Origin: Alentia gelatinosa
Taxonomy: Eukaryota; Annelida; Polychaeta; Phyllodocida; Polynoidae
Length of the DNA stretch: 64,000 bases
NCBI GenBank assembly: GCA_950022655.1
Contig: OX465592.1
Location: forward strand, 6,046,044 to 6,110,043
Direction: 5' to 3'
Under the pieces are notes generated by a model. The model was not told where the DNA came from. It ran no database searches and saw only the letters and a list, made by a program, of their open reading frames with translations. Below are positions 48,101 through 57,310 of the stretch, one piece after another (the first letter of the stretch is position 1; each line of letters begins with the position of its first letter). Position numbers and translations under genes: made by a program.

Positions 48101-50518
48101 AATCTAAATTTGACATTCATATAAATTCCCTCCATTTTGATTTATAGGTATCATAAACAGAACCTGTGTAAGCAAAAAACCTCTGTTCCGGGCCAAAGTG
48201 TCCGCTTACATGGGGTCTCTCGATGGTTAGGCTATTTCATACCTATATACAAGTGAAAATGTGGCATAGAAACACTGTTTTTACCCAAAGTATTTTCTTT
48301 TTAATAGAAATACTAATTATTGTGCCTAATCATTATTTCTACATTACGGAAAGATTTAATGAATATTACCCTATTATTTACTTGTTTAAACAATTTTGTT
48401 CCCTTTGTGAGACATCATGATTCTGAAATGTGTTATCTTTTGTGATCTTGCTTTAGGCACTGAGTGTGTCTCAACAGAAGTCGTCGCTGCGATCTGACCT
48501 GGAGCGAACGCGTGATGAACTGACCCGGGCTCAGAGCAGGAAGTCCGGCTACGACCCTCGCGAGGTGGAGGAACTGCAGCGCCAGATGGAGGGTCTCAAG
48601 AGCTCCATGGGAAAGGTACATACTCCACGAACTTTTGGTTGCCTTGCCTCTGCGTGGTGCAGGCGGGATACGGCTTCATGCAAGCATAACTTATACGACC
48701 AGGGTGGGGACTCAGTGTTTAGAGCACTGAATTAGTAATCCCAAGGTTGTCAGACTTTGTGGGTTTGAATCTCACTTCAGCCGCTTTTCTCCTTCATCCC
48801 CAGCAGTGGTAGAGTTACTGTGTATCAAATGTCAATCTTTCTCATACCTTTTCTATGTGGTGTGGGAAGTTAAAGAAATCTCAACTTTGTTAATATGTAG
48901 GGGTGAGATTTCTACCTAAATTCATCACCCTTGTAGTGTAAAAGAACCTTGAGAAAGTCTGGTAAGAACCTGTAATGGTTAACTGGACATTAAATCAAAC
49001 CAACCAACAACCAGTAAACCACGACCCATTATATAAACCTGACGATCTGCTTACAGAATGCAGAACTGAACGAGAAGCAGTCGGCGCGACTCGAGGGTGA
49101 CCTCACCGACACGAAGCACGAGCTGCTCAGAATAAGGGAGATGCTCGAGATGGCAGAAAAGGTCAGTGTTATGGCTTTATGTGGAAACTGCGTTATTGTC
49201 TTCGTACATCAAAAATGTGTGGTAAAATTATTGGTCGGATATATCCTAATGCTGTAGATATTTTGTTACTAATAGATATGAAGATTTTGATGATTAATGT
49301 CTTTGCAAAGGAACCAATATTATTGGCCATAATGGTGATGTATAGACCAGAACTTTAAACTACTATATCACGTGCCATGATGATATAATGTCAATATGTG
49401 TAAAAAAAAGTTTTCCTTTTTCATCGTGGTTATTTCTTTTCACAAAAGAGTCTCAATTTCTAGGGAAATATATATCTTTTTAATGGAATTATTTTTATCT
49501 ATTTTTTTTTTTTAGTGAAAGCGATAGGTTTGTCGAGTACACAACTCAACGTCACTTCACAAGCGATAATATATCATCTCAACCAGGTTCTAGTGTATAT
49601 GTCGTGGTGGATACACTGTCATAAAATGTATTACAAAGTCATGAAGTACATGTATTGTTTTTGTGGGTTTTTCTCAAGCTCTGTATCATGAGGTGGAGAT
49701 GTGAATGAGTTTTCAGTAAATGCATGTTTTAACGAAGCGTCAATTTCTCTGACACAGGAGCTCGAGAAGAAAGTATCGATGACGGCACCGTTCAAAAATT
49801 TGAAACAGATGTTAACAAAAAAGAATGATCAACTCAAAGATCTGAGGAAGAGACTTGCAAGGTAAGAATTCAGAGGGTTTTTTTGTTGTTGTTTTTTTTA
49901 AAATTTATTTTATTGTTAATCCATGGTTAGGGATAATCCCGAGGTTGTCAGACTTTGTGGGTTCGATTCCCACTGCAGCCAATTTTCTGTTCATCCCCAG
50001 CAGTGGTAAATTTACCTATTTATCTAAGGCCAATCCTTCTCCTACCATGTCTATGTGGTGTAGGAATTAAAAGAAATCTCGCAACGATTTCGCAACAATT
50101 TCGCCTAGTTGGTGTAACACACCATTTAAACAACATATTCCTCATGAAAAAATATCCACTTATTCTTCATCCCCGTTTTATTTGATGAAGTTAAAATATT
50201 GATAGAGCATTAAACTTCAGAGATGGCAGTTTTTCACTTTAACAAGGAAATCCTTGTTTTCAATTTCAGTTTAAGAAAATATTTTTCTTATGTAAAAACA
50301 GAGAGTAAATTGGGCCTCATTCATACAAATAAGTGGTTCAAACCTCCCCACACACCCCAGCCTCATTCCATAGCCAATAACGATGTATTTTCTATGTTTT
50401 CTTAGTCCTGCTGAGGCAGTAGATTCCACATAGAAAATATCTCCTCCTTTTTTCATGACCCCAACTGACAGTCCTTAACTTAACCTTTCCTTGCAGATAT
50501 GAAGACGACGAGGATTAG
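39086..50518 (+). CDS. LZTFL1: Leucine zipper transcription factor-like 1 (LZTFL1/BBS17), BBSome regulator
   Basis: LZTFL1 is a cytoplasmic coiled-coil protein that binds the BBSome and restrains its entry into cilia. Coding exons: 39086-39100 (tentative start), 42361-42485, 46154-46348, 47119-47248, 48007-48072, 48457-48615, 49057-49161, 49758-49861, 50497-50518. All introns are GT-AG and phases agree. The product would be 306 aa (human 299). It reads SALGLNEHHQ...VLNYMRFARYQRG (6-30), DTFTLDEVTEMLDGL (50-64), TNILLLRQVF and EKWHLKLQADISELENR (to 112), LLEQIKDFEE and LQPLNESGGSALLN (113-155), then coiled coil to 300 with LTEENEKLKDRLK and ELEKKVSMTAPFKNLK, ending LTKKNDQLKDLRKRLA and RYEDDED. 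Each block lines up with human LZTFL1. The start exon is least certain. An array of partial exon-3 copies precedes exon 3. Confidence 0.93.
39808..40043. mobile_element. ATAGGGCACA MITE
   Basis: ATAGGGCACAGAGTCATTG at the left and AATAGCTATGTGCCCTAT at the right; shares CACTGTAGTCGGGATACAAT and TAAGCTATAGATAATCGTGA with 60362-60624. About 236 bp. The frame 39942-40136 in it is not a gene. Confidence 0.72.
41146..41520 (+). mobile_element. tRNA-Thr-derived SINE, full-length
   Basis: Head CCACATGGTGCAGACC and CTTGCATGCAAGCATAAC, then the tRNA-like TTAGCTCAGTGGTAAAGAGC, ACTGGACTTGTAATCC (TGT anticodon-like) and GGGTTCGAGTCCC B box, body GCAGTGGCAGATTTACTGC and GGTGTGGAAAGT, tail ACATTAAACTACCCAAACAA. 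About 375 bp. Confidence 0.85.
41526..41691. mobile_element. pogo/Tigger-like MITE with TA duplication
   Basis: CAGTAAAACCTCGCTTAAG and the inverse right end CAGTGAAACCCCGCTTAAGG, TA on both sides, immediately after the SINE tail. 166 bp, same family as 17021-17216. Confidence 0.85.
42005..42168 (-). mobile_element. Family B MITE (inverse)
   Basis: CAGGGATGCAAGTTTTCAG to CCGATTTTCATCCCTG with ACTAA on both sides; reads in the opposite orientation to the eIF4B intron copies. Confidence 0.72.
42361..42485 (+). CDS. LZTFL1: LZTFL1 exon 2 (LGLNEHHQ..NYMRFAR)
   Basis: 125 nt, acceptor TTTGACTTTTCAG, donor GTATGACG, ending in phase 2. Encodes SALGLNEHHQATVLNYMR then FARYQRGQRLRAVD and LCFEDLKDSR; human LZTFL1 has LGLNEHHQNEVINYMRFAR. 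GC-rich compared with flanking intron. Confidence 0.95.
43050..43290. mobile_element. Foldback GGGCCCGTTGAATAATCTAGG family, copy and a half
   Basis: GGCCCATTTGATAATCTTG to CCTAGATTATTTAATGGGCC, followed directly by another left arm GGGCCTCGTTGAATAATCT. Confidence 0.65.
43314..43555. repeat. Foldback family G copy (inverse)
   Basis: GGAGCTGAGTGATATCTGTA, AAATTGAATGACGTTTAGAT and CTTAACCATGGCATAGAGTC are inverse matches to 37700-38540. Confidence 0.65.
44055..44900 (+). pseudogene. Non-LTR retrotransposon RT C-terminal remnant, split by a MITE
   Basis: Broken frames read SHQDLGVYLDSSLIL, then PLFEYASILTGGANKIWQ and KLQRLQKRACRLI before 44327, resuming after 44790 with DDWAMVEHLHALTGIKLL and TRRRLE. 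This is the pattern of the reverse-transcriptase C-terminus in Jockey/CR1-type elements (LGVxLDxxL...LQxLQNRAxRxI). Frameshifts and stops make it dead. Confidence 0.6.
44328..44788. mobile_element. TA-flanked CCGTAAARCYCCG mariner-like MITE
   Basis: Termini TACCGTAAAGCCCCGCTTAT and the inverse right end TACCGTAAAACTCCGGTTAT, with TA at both ends; interior has repeated GGCTTATAACCGGGG. About 460 bp without a transposase. Confidence 0.75.
45140..46153 (+). repeat. LZTFL1: Tandem array of LZTFL1 exon-3 acceptor plus exon start (147-bp units)
   Basis: Copies of TGTGTTTAG followed by the first part of exon 3 begin at 45187, about 45323 (acceptor lost), 45557, 45713, 45860 and 46007, before the real exon at 46154. 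The last three copies are spaced exactly 147 bp (49 codons) apart and look identical by eye; earlier ones are diverged or carry insertions. Each unit also holds about 90 bp of downstream and intronic sequence (SNPYGFTNLNKCYLTMSC when read in frame). The frame is open from 45516 through the true exon. No unit has an obvious donor of its own. Confidence 0.92.
46154..46348 (+). CDS. LZTFL1: LZTFL1 exon 3 (DTFTLDEVTEMLDGL..DISELENR)
   Basis: 195 nt, acceptor GCTATGTGTTTAG, donor GTGAGGTAG, phase 2 at both ends. Encodes LNEDTFTLDEVTEMLDGL, LAVVRGEVESELIHTSHT and EKWHLKLQADISELENR; human has EDTFTIDEVSEVLNGL and TDISELENR. An uninterrupted frame extends upstream through the tandem copies, so several in-frame acceptors compete for this exon. 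Confidence 0.95.
46995..47042 (+). mobile_element. SINE 3' tail fragment in LZTFL1 intron
   Basis: AAGTCTAATTGAACAAATTG then AGTCAAACAAACAAAC, the 3' end of the tRNA-Thr SINE. Confidence 0.55.
47119..47248 (+). CDS. LZTFL1: LZTFL1 exon 4 (ELLEQIKDFEE..ALLN)
   Basis: 130 nt, acceptor GATGCTGTTACAG, donor GTGAGTCTT, ending in phase 0. Encodes ELLEQIKDFEEQEFSG and SRLQPLNESGGSALLNM; human has ELLEQVAEFEK and LAPLNEGGTAELLNK. Confidence 0.94.
47280..47560. repeat. Foldback family E copy (inverse)
   Basis: AAATAACTTGGTCCGTACTC, the core TTCACAAAGCGAAGCTGAGT, CATTGAGTGGGTTTCTGATT and TTATCTCACCCCGTATAAC. Lies just beyond the LZTFL1 exon 4 donor. Confidence 0.65.
48007..48072 (+). CDS. LZTFL1: LZTFL1 exon 5 (EIQRLTEENEKLKDRL)
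   Basis: 66 nt, 22 codons, phase 0; acceptor TTCACATTTGCAG, donor GTATGAAAC. Encodes EIQRLTEENEKLKDRL and KNVESS, a coiled-coil segment matching human EILRLQEENEKLKSRL. Confidence 0.94.
48457..48615 (+). CDS. LZTFL1: LZTFL1 exon 6 (coiled coil)
   Basis: 159 nt, 53 codons, phase 0; acceptor CTTGCTTTAG, donor GTACATACT. Encodes ALSVSQQKSSLRSDLERT, AQSRKSGYDPREVEEL and QRQMEGLKSSMGK, a charged coiled coil. A tRNA-derived SINE is inserted about 20 nt past its donor. Confidence 0.92.
48634..49014 (+). mobile_element. tRNA-Thr-derived SINE, full-length (LZTFL1 intron)
   Basis: Head GTGGTGCAGGCGGGATAC and CATGCAAGCATAAC, diverged tRNA-like part (GTGTTTAGAGCACTGAATTA), body, and AACTGGACATTAAATCAAAC tail. 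Confidence 0.8.
49057..49161 (+). CDS. LZTFL1: LZTFL1 exon 7 (DTKHELLRIREMLEMAEK)
   Basis: 105 nt, 35 codons, phase 0; acceptor TCTGCTTACAG, donor GTCAGTGTT. Encodes NAELNEKQSARLEGDL and DTKHELLRIREMLEMAEK; human has ATAKHDLLRVQEQLHMAEK. Confidence 0.94.
49758..49861 (+). CDS. LZTFL1: LZTFL1 exon 8 (ELEKK..LTKKNDQLKDLRKRLA)
   Basis: 104 nt, acceptor TCTCTGACACAG, donor GTAAGAATT. Encodes ELEKKVSMTAPFKNLKQM and LTKKNDQLKDLRKRLA, nearly identical to human ILTKKNDQIKDLRKRLAQYE. Confidence 0.96.
49928..50085 (+). mobile_element. tRNA-Thr-derived SINE, truncated both ends
   Basis: GTGGGTTCGATTCCCACTGC (B box), AGCAGTGGTAAATTTACC and CCATGTCTATGTGGTGTAGG. Confidence 0.7.
50222..50473 (-). mobile_element. 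Family A MITE, 24 nt upstream of the last LZTFL1 exon
   Basis: Inverse orientation: GAGATGGCAGTTTTTCAC at left, CCTCCCCACACACCCCAG and CATAGCCAATAACGATG inside, CATGACCCCAACTGACAGTC at right. Confidence 0.72.
50497..50518 (+). CDS. LZTFL1: LZTFL1 last coding exon (YEDDED stop)
   Basis: 22 nt, acceptor AACCTTTCCTTGCAG. Completes the split arginine and encodes YEDDED before TAG (human YEPED). A family A MITE ends 24 nt upstream of it. Confidence 0.92.
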
Positions 50519-50897
50519 AACTTAACAGAGTCTCTGAATCTGACCAAACACTACCCAAAATCTGTTACATGGTTGGAGATTTAAACTAAGAGTGAAGCCA
50601 GTCGTCACCGTCCACCGATAAAAAACAGTGACTCGAGAAACTCAGCCCGGAGCAGCACAATCAAGTACGAAGCAGGATCTCAACGCCAAGGTTCAATCAC
50701 TTAGGGATTACATAATATTAAATATGCACATGAGTGAAATAGAATTCAGTTCCTGAACCCACACAGGTCTTTATCACTCGTTTGGGGACTGGTCATTGCA
50801 TGATTAATATTTTTATTTGACATTCCAGTTGTCATATCAGAACTGCTACTAAATCATTGTTATGTTGGAAGTACCAGTTAAGGGTGGCTGGGGTAAA

Positions 50898-51219
50898 GGG
50901 GGTGTTCCATTGGAATGAATGCATGACTATTTAAGAGCATCGCGCAGCTGCCACACTGCCGTTGTTTGTCAGTCGGTTATAAAGTAATAGGTGTGGTGAA
51001 TTAGGTCACATGGTCAACGTCAGCCACTGCACGACAGTGTAGAGGATAATGGCCCATAAAATCAAATAAATTAGCTTTTGTTGGGTGCCTCCAAACAGAG
51101 CCTACATGCCTGCCGTGCGACATCAGCCTCTGAACTACCCTGTGGGGTTTTATACTATAACCATGTTTGGCAGACGACCGACGGTGTTGGATTCACAGCC
51201 AGCCCGATGGAACACCCCC
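50898..51219. mobile_element. GGGGGTGTTCCATTGG MITE in the LZTFL1 3' region
   Basis: GGGGGTGTTCCATTGGAATG at left and the inverse of CGATGGAACACCCCC at right; shares CAACAAAAGCTAATT-like and GCATCCAAC-like words with 58517-58828. About 320 bp; the 109-codon frame over its end is not a gene. Confidence 0.75.
51065..51070 (+). terminator. Possible LZTFL1 polyadenylation signal
   Basis: AATAAA about 550 nt after the LZTFL1 stop codon, inside a MITE at 50898-51219. No closer canonical hexamer was seen. If used, the MITE supplies the 3' end of the mRNA. Confidence 0.3.
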
Positions 51220-52434
51220 ATTAAGACCACAACAACGAGTGTAATCTCTAATCCGTACATAAGATGGTATATTCTGTTGGATGTAATGGTTAGCATGCCA
51301 CCATTTTTAATGGTTTTACTCTCTTTAGTACATATTCTGACCAGACTAGAGACAAAACTAGAAAATTCTCCCGGCAGCACATGGATAAACGCCTTTATGC
51401 ACTCTTTCTACTAGCATTCCAAAACATAAATAGTAATTAGATGCCTGATGCCAATTTAAGGCACTCCTTGCTAAATAGCCACCATGCCTTGTTGGTGTGT
51501 TTTATATTTTTTGGATTATATTGAAGATTCAATATATTAACTGATAAGAACATGAACAGAAAACTTAGAACTTTTGGGAAATTCTTTACTTTCTTTGTTC
51601 AAAAGTTGATACCGATTTAGAATTTTAAAAAAAAGTTCTCTGTATAGATTATAGTGATGCTGGTGTATGACTGAGGTATTCAGTAAATGTCATTCTCTGG
51701 AGAAAACAGTTTAAATGAGTTCCTATGTGAGAACGAGTCCCCAATGTTAAGTCTATGGGAAAAATAAAGAGAGATAAATATACTAATGTTGCAACATGAC
51801 AGAAGAATTGATCAGAAATAGGATACCTTTTGCGATTTATAGGTAACATGTCGATATTATTCGCGGCAGTTTAAAGTAGTTTATAAAGGAAAATCCGTCC
51901 ATGCGTTTGTGATAAAAATGACCTTTTAATGGTATAAGATATGAAAGCACTTGTAAGAAAATGGTTTCTACAAATCCTAGACAACTAACATTCCCAATCT
52001 ATAAGATATCTGAATTTCTATGTATGGTATAGAGAACCAAACTGAGTTTTGGTTGTTGTTTTGGTGGCTGTACCAAGCCAAGTCCTAGTGACATTTAAAT
52101 TCATACAGGGTTCTATCGACATTTTTGGTCAGGTGGAAAATAAATGTACCAGGGTTATGGAAAAAGATACAACCGCCCTACAACCCTCTCAGCATGTGTG
52201 GTACGGTTTGTCTTGACAGTGTCTTGTTACAGAAATTAACGAGATATAATATTTGTTTATATAAATAATAATCATTCATCATATTGTAATCATATTCTCA
52301 TAATATTGAGATTTAATATTGAATCTATAAAAGAAATGTGATAATATGTTGTTGTCTATACTCTGTTATGTGTCAGTCTCAATATCTCGTAATGATCTGA
52401 GGCCACAGAATTGGAATTTGATATGGGGCCATCC

Positions 52435-52584
52435 ATAAAGTACGTACACACTCAAGGGGGGTCAACAATTTTGAAAATGTTTCGTATGCTCCTTCTTTGT
52501 TCTATTGCGTACAAGATTGGGAGGGGATGTGGTGGGGCGTCAGAAATTTCAGAAATTCTGCGTACATATTTTATGGATGGCCCC
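52435..52584. mobile_element. Complete GGGGCCATCCATAAAGTACG MITE
   Basis: Left end GGGGCCATCCATAAAGTACG, inverse right end GGGGCCATCCATAAAATATG; interior CGTATGCTCCTTCTTTGTTC and TCTGCGTAC. 150 bp. This is the reference copy for the fragments at 20630, 21476, 22880, 23330, 23650 and 32766. Confidence 0.8.
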
Positions 52585-53074
52585 TACACACCCGGGCACA
52601 TCATTTTTAAGCTTACTGAACTCTGCTCCCTATATCGTAAAAATCATGTACGCCTAAATTGGACTCTGCATGGCAATTAAAGTTTATTTTTTATGAATCT
52701 AAAACATTTGAAAATGTACGATAAAAGGAAAACCTGCCTTTTAATCTAATAATTGTTACTCACGGACATGAAAATATTCCAACCCTGACTAACGGCGTCG
52801 GGGCAAGTATTTGCTGGACATCGAGTTCATAACAATTACGGGATCAAATCAAGAGTTGGTACGGAACCTGGAAAAGCCTGGAATTATGCTTTTGGGTTTT
52901 CCAGGTCTAGAAAAGCCTAGAATTCTCACAGAGAGCCTGGAAAAATTGGAAGAGCCTGGAAAATGTAGTTTTGCTTAAATATTTTGTTTAGCTTCAGATA
53001 TCTGGAATGGATTCCTCCATGGTTTTGACAGCTTGTCTGAAAATGACTGCTAGACTTCAATTATATACAGAATT

Positions 53075-53105
<31 letters not shown>

Positions 53106-53417
53106 TGATTAATTTGACCATTTAACACCTTTAAAGGTCTACTTCTTGTTCCTGGTCAGTCTCTGGCCAACAGAGATGCAGCCTATGGAGTCCCTGTCAA
53201 TCTTTTTTCAATAGCAAGATGGTATTAATTCATTTTGTGGTGTGCCTGGAAAAAATACTATTAGAGCCTGGAAAAAGCCTTGAATTATGTTGGGCTGTAT
53301 ATGAATGAAAGTTATAATTTTTTCGTTCCGTCGGGGTTTGCGTTAAACTCCATGGTTGGAAAAAATGTAGGGTACAGGTAGTGATTCAGTCTACACTTTA
53401 TATGAACGAACCCTGTT

Positions 53418-53718
53418 ACTATAGAGGAAACCGATGAAAGTTTAAGATTCAGAGCTCGTATCCCATCGAGTTTGAATCGCATAGTAATTCACAAGGCGAA
53501 GCCGCGTGAATTACGTAGTGATTCAAACAAGATGGGATCAAGCTCTGACCCTAAACTTGAATGGATTCCTGAATTTATCTAACCCTTCACATTGATTAAT
53601 GGGCTAGTATATGTGACATAATCCCCCATTGGATATTTTTCCTAAATATCTCATGGGCGTTAGATACGAGTTCCCAATGTTAAGTCCATGGAGGAAAAAT
53701 ACCAGGGGTGAGATAAAA
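53418..53718. repeat. Foldback family F, near-complete
   Basis: CTATAGAGGAAACCGATGAA, the core CACAAGGCGAAGCCGCGTGA, CAAACAAGATGGGATCAAGC, CACATTGATTAATGGGCTAG and CCAGGGGTGAGATAAAAG. The clearest copy of family F. Confidence 0.7.
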
Positions 53719-54114
53719 GCCCAGTCTGTTCTCCTGATCGCCCGTCCATGGTTTCTATATCTAATTATATCCGTCCATATGTGACTATACTTGTATGTGT
53801 ATTACAGTTACAAAGTTACTGCTATCCATGATAGAATAATAACCGTATATTTACCTCTAAAGAACACAGTGTGCTGCTAAGAAAACATGAAAAATTACTT
53901 ATTCGCTTGTTGCATGACAATGTGCATGACTTGTTACGATGATACCTAGTAATTCATCAACAATCAAACTTAATGCTTGTATGCCTTGATTAGAATTCAT
54001 GGCTACTGTGTTACACGTGTGCATTTGTATGTAAGACATTAAACCTATTGAAATGTACTTTTGTCGATTGCTTCTTTTTGTGAATATGAAATGTCATTGT
54101 GAAGGCCCCGGTTT

Positions 54115-54350
54115 TATCCTTCCCCACACATAAATCTCAATAGACTTGACTTGGTGTAACTGCCACGGTTATGCCATAAAATATTTATACACCACGGGTG
54201 ACATGAAGTTAAAATAATGTGACGAGATGGGATAAAACCTAAACGTCACTCAATTTCATATAATTCTTTACATGGCGTCCGTAGTCTTCCGTTACAGATA
54301 TCACTCAGCTCCGCTTCGTGATATCATTCTGCAAAGACAACTTATGCCAT
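54115..54350. repeat. Foldback family G copy
   Basis: TTTTATCCTTCCCCACACAT, ACTTGACTTGGTGTAACTGC, GGGATAAAACCTAAACGTCA and the core CACTCAGCTCCGCTTCGTGA. Confidence 0.7.
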
Positions 54351-55079
54351 GATATCCATGATAGAATGAATACTTGGTTATACACCGATTCTTGAGATTA
54401 TTATGATAATGACTTGTATGTAAAATTCTTTCGGTTGGTATACATTTCTTGGAGGAATAAGGGAATCTGTTTTCAGGGACATTGTATGTGATTTTCTTTA
54501 CATTTGGGTATATATTATCAAGAGACATCACGAGTCTGAGTTTATTTATGTCACGCATTCTGTTGGCTCCGTAATTTCATGAGTGGAAGACGAGTGACAT
54601 TACAGAGACAACAAAATGAGTGGCATAATAAGTCAACTCTGACTCTAACTAGTGGCATCTAGATTTTATCCTACCACATTTCCACATTATTCAGTATCAG
54701 AAAGTAGTGACATAAACAACATTTTATGTCACACCCGTGACATAAGCAAATCCCATGTTAAGCCTATGGCGTTTTTTATTAGGGGTAGGATAAAACATTC
54801 ACTTGCCGTTGACTGCGTTTCTAGGTGAATCGCTTTGTTGATTGATTATCATGCACCCTATAATGACGTCATGGCCTGGGGAGTAGTTTGTTGTCATAGA
54901 GTTCTCTATACACAACAAACAGCACTCTCATCTTTGGGAATCATCAGGCTGCTTATGTTTTGGTGTCAGAGTTAGTGTCTGTGGCCATTTGACACGCAAT
55001 ACCCCACTGGTTGTGGGAGAATAAACATCACTCAATGACTCTAAAGTGGTTTAGAATCTATGAGTTAGTTCAGGTTTAG

Positions 55080-56210
55080 TTAGTTTTCGAGTAAAAAAAG
55101 AAAAAGTAGTATTAGAGAAAGAGTAACCAAGGCTGACAAATACACGGGACTTTTATTCATCCTGGACTTTCTGTCATAGTACAAACTTAGGAAAAGAAAC
55201 CAATTGACACGATCATTAAAACCCCTCAGACTGTCCACATCATATTGCACACGCATGCGTCCCTCCTTTCAAGTGCCATACCTTAACTTCATCCCATCAG
55301 GTGCTTCCTGGTATTACTAAAAAAAAGATACCTTCATAATAACCTGCAACCTTGACCTGTTGACCAACTGGGAAAATTCATGTGATTCAATACCGTTTGC
55401 GGTTAAAGTAACAAAATCATTATTGTATTTATAAAATAATGAGTGATATGTGTAAATACAAGTACTACACAAAGATACCTCTAGCTGCATTTGGAATTAC
55501 AAGCATAAAATAATAGCAAGCTTGTCTTTTTGCTGTGGCGAAGTCCTACCTTGAACCGATGCAAGTTTATTTCTTGATACCATAGGCTTCAAAAGTTAAG
55601 AAAACTTAAAATACTGACCCGATAAAAGATGAGTGAATAAAGTGCTGGTTACACCAACACACAAGATACGGCGAGATTAGTCACAATTTGGTTGTCTTGC
55701 TAAATCTTGCTAGGTTTTGAGTAATTGCGTGCATATTTGCTGTGATGCATCAGCCTGGTTAAGCACCTTCACCGTGTTCTTACCGTGATATATGTTGACA
55801 ATAAATCTTGAGGTGTCGCAGTGGTGGAACACCAAAATATATACACAACATCGCGAAAAAGTACATATATGATCGCGCGATGTGTCGCGGCAAATAAAGT
55901 ACAACATATTGCGATACTGTAAGATATACTAAGATATAGCACTGCAAATCCATTGTGTTGGTGGAACCAGCACTAAGAGTCTTTCATTGTCGTAGCCGAA
56001 TCTTACTACTTCGAGTACTTGAAATTAATTCATTGAGTTCGCAGCCTCAGAAGGTGATGAGCAGACAAGATAAAGTTATTCAATATTTCATAGAGCATAG
56101 ATAAATCAATACCAGATTGGGCTCAATAATATCTATAATGGAAACTAAAACGTCCAGTACACTTTACGCGTACATTTGCATTGCTTACCTGCATAACAAC
56201 ATTAACACTA
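55080..56210. other. Spacer between LZTFL1 and FYCO1 without recognisable gene
   Basis: AT-rich, no exon-like block with matching splice sites. A CACTGTGGTGCAAC-type palindromic relation (tcgcagtggtgga.../ttgtgttggtgga...) is faint. Nothing assignable. Confidence 0.4.
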
Positions 56211-56216
56211 AAACAC

Positions 56217-56305
56217 AGGGATGCCAGTTGGAGTCCGGGGGGAAAAATGGAAACATTTTCCATGTGGATTTTCTTCCTCGGAGAGACCGGGAAAACTTGG
56301 ACATC
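56217..56305 (+). mobile_element. Family A MITE fragment (intergenic)
   Basis: CAGGGATGCCAGTTGGAGTC, ACATTTTCCATGTGGATTTT and GAGAGACCGGGAAAACTTGG, then truncated. Confidence 0.65.
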
Positions 56306-56426
56306 TGAAAACAACTGAGCTGCTGTATCCTTGCTTAGCACAATCAGATGCAAAAGAGAACCTTTAATTTAATGCATGATTCTAATATAAAGACCAAATA
56401 AAAATCTGTTCAGTACGAGACCAGGA

Positions 56427-56644
56427 GGCTATTGAACAACTTATGCCTACAACAGTACAGGGTACAAGGAGACCTCGTACGAGGGTTATCGTTTTATAAA
56501 ATTCAAGCTTGTTCGCGAAGACTGTCCTAACCGATGGAAGGCCGTCCGTAAGTGTTGAATAAAGTTGACTTACATCTTCCCTGGGTCTCGTTGGCGTACA
56601 GAAAAGGGGATTCAGGTATGAGCCTAGATTATTTAACAGGCCCC
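56427..56644. mobile_element. Foldback GGGCCCGTTGAATAATCTAGG family copy
   Basis: GGCTATTGAACAACTTATGC to GAGCCTAGATTATTTAACAG, with GGGTCTCGTTGGCGTACAG inside. Confidence 0.65.
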
Positions 56645-57049
56645 AGTGTCATTTGACTGCCTGTGAAAGTAACAATTAAAACAGGAGCTGTTTTTGCTGT
56701 CCTGGTTTGATTATGCTCGACACCTTTACTATCAGGTCGTGAGAGACTATACGAAGACATGGTTAGTGTCCCCGCATGAAGTCTGTTCTGAGTTATTTTT
56801 GATCGAAAATTTCCGACCAAAACAACTCGGAAAACAAGGAACAGATGTAATTCAGACACACTCACTAGGTCTCCTTATTTTTATATACCGGGTACATGGA
56901 TTTAAAAAAAAAACCCATTTTACAACAAGTCACATGGTACGGAACTCTTAGTTCATGTACAGTGTGCAGAACGGAGTCCATACAGCTGGCCAGTAAGTGA
57001 GGCATTCGTTCACAGGTTTTAATAAGGAACTGCATCAAGATCCATAGAT

Positions 57050-57310
57050 ACTGAAAATATGCCATGAGTTTTGGTTGCGGAGTCATCTCACGAGGCAAAG
57101 CCGAGTGAGATTACATAGAAAAACTAAAATGAATGGCATATTTTTAAGTATCTATGGATCGAGTGCGGTTCAGAATTTATCTCACCCCTATCACTGACTA
57201 ATTGACTAACATTTGTGACTTCATCCCTCCATTGAGTATTTCCATAAAAAAAAATACTCCATGGGCGTTGAGTAAGAGGTCCCAATGTTAAGTCTATGGT
57301 GAAAACATAA
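57050..57310. repeat. Foldback family F copy, diverged
   Basis: ATGCCATGAGTTTTGGTTGC, the core ACGAGGCAAAGCCGAGTGAG, TTATCTCACCCCTATCACTG and TCCCAATGTTAAGTCTATGG. Confidence 0.6.

Noticed and set aside
51085..51414. 109-codon plus-strand ORF after LZTFL1
   Set aside because: Starts within a MITE (50898-51219) and has no splice, homology or codon-use support.
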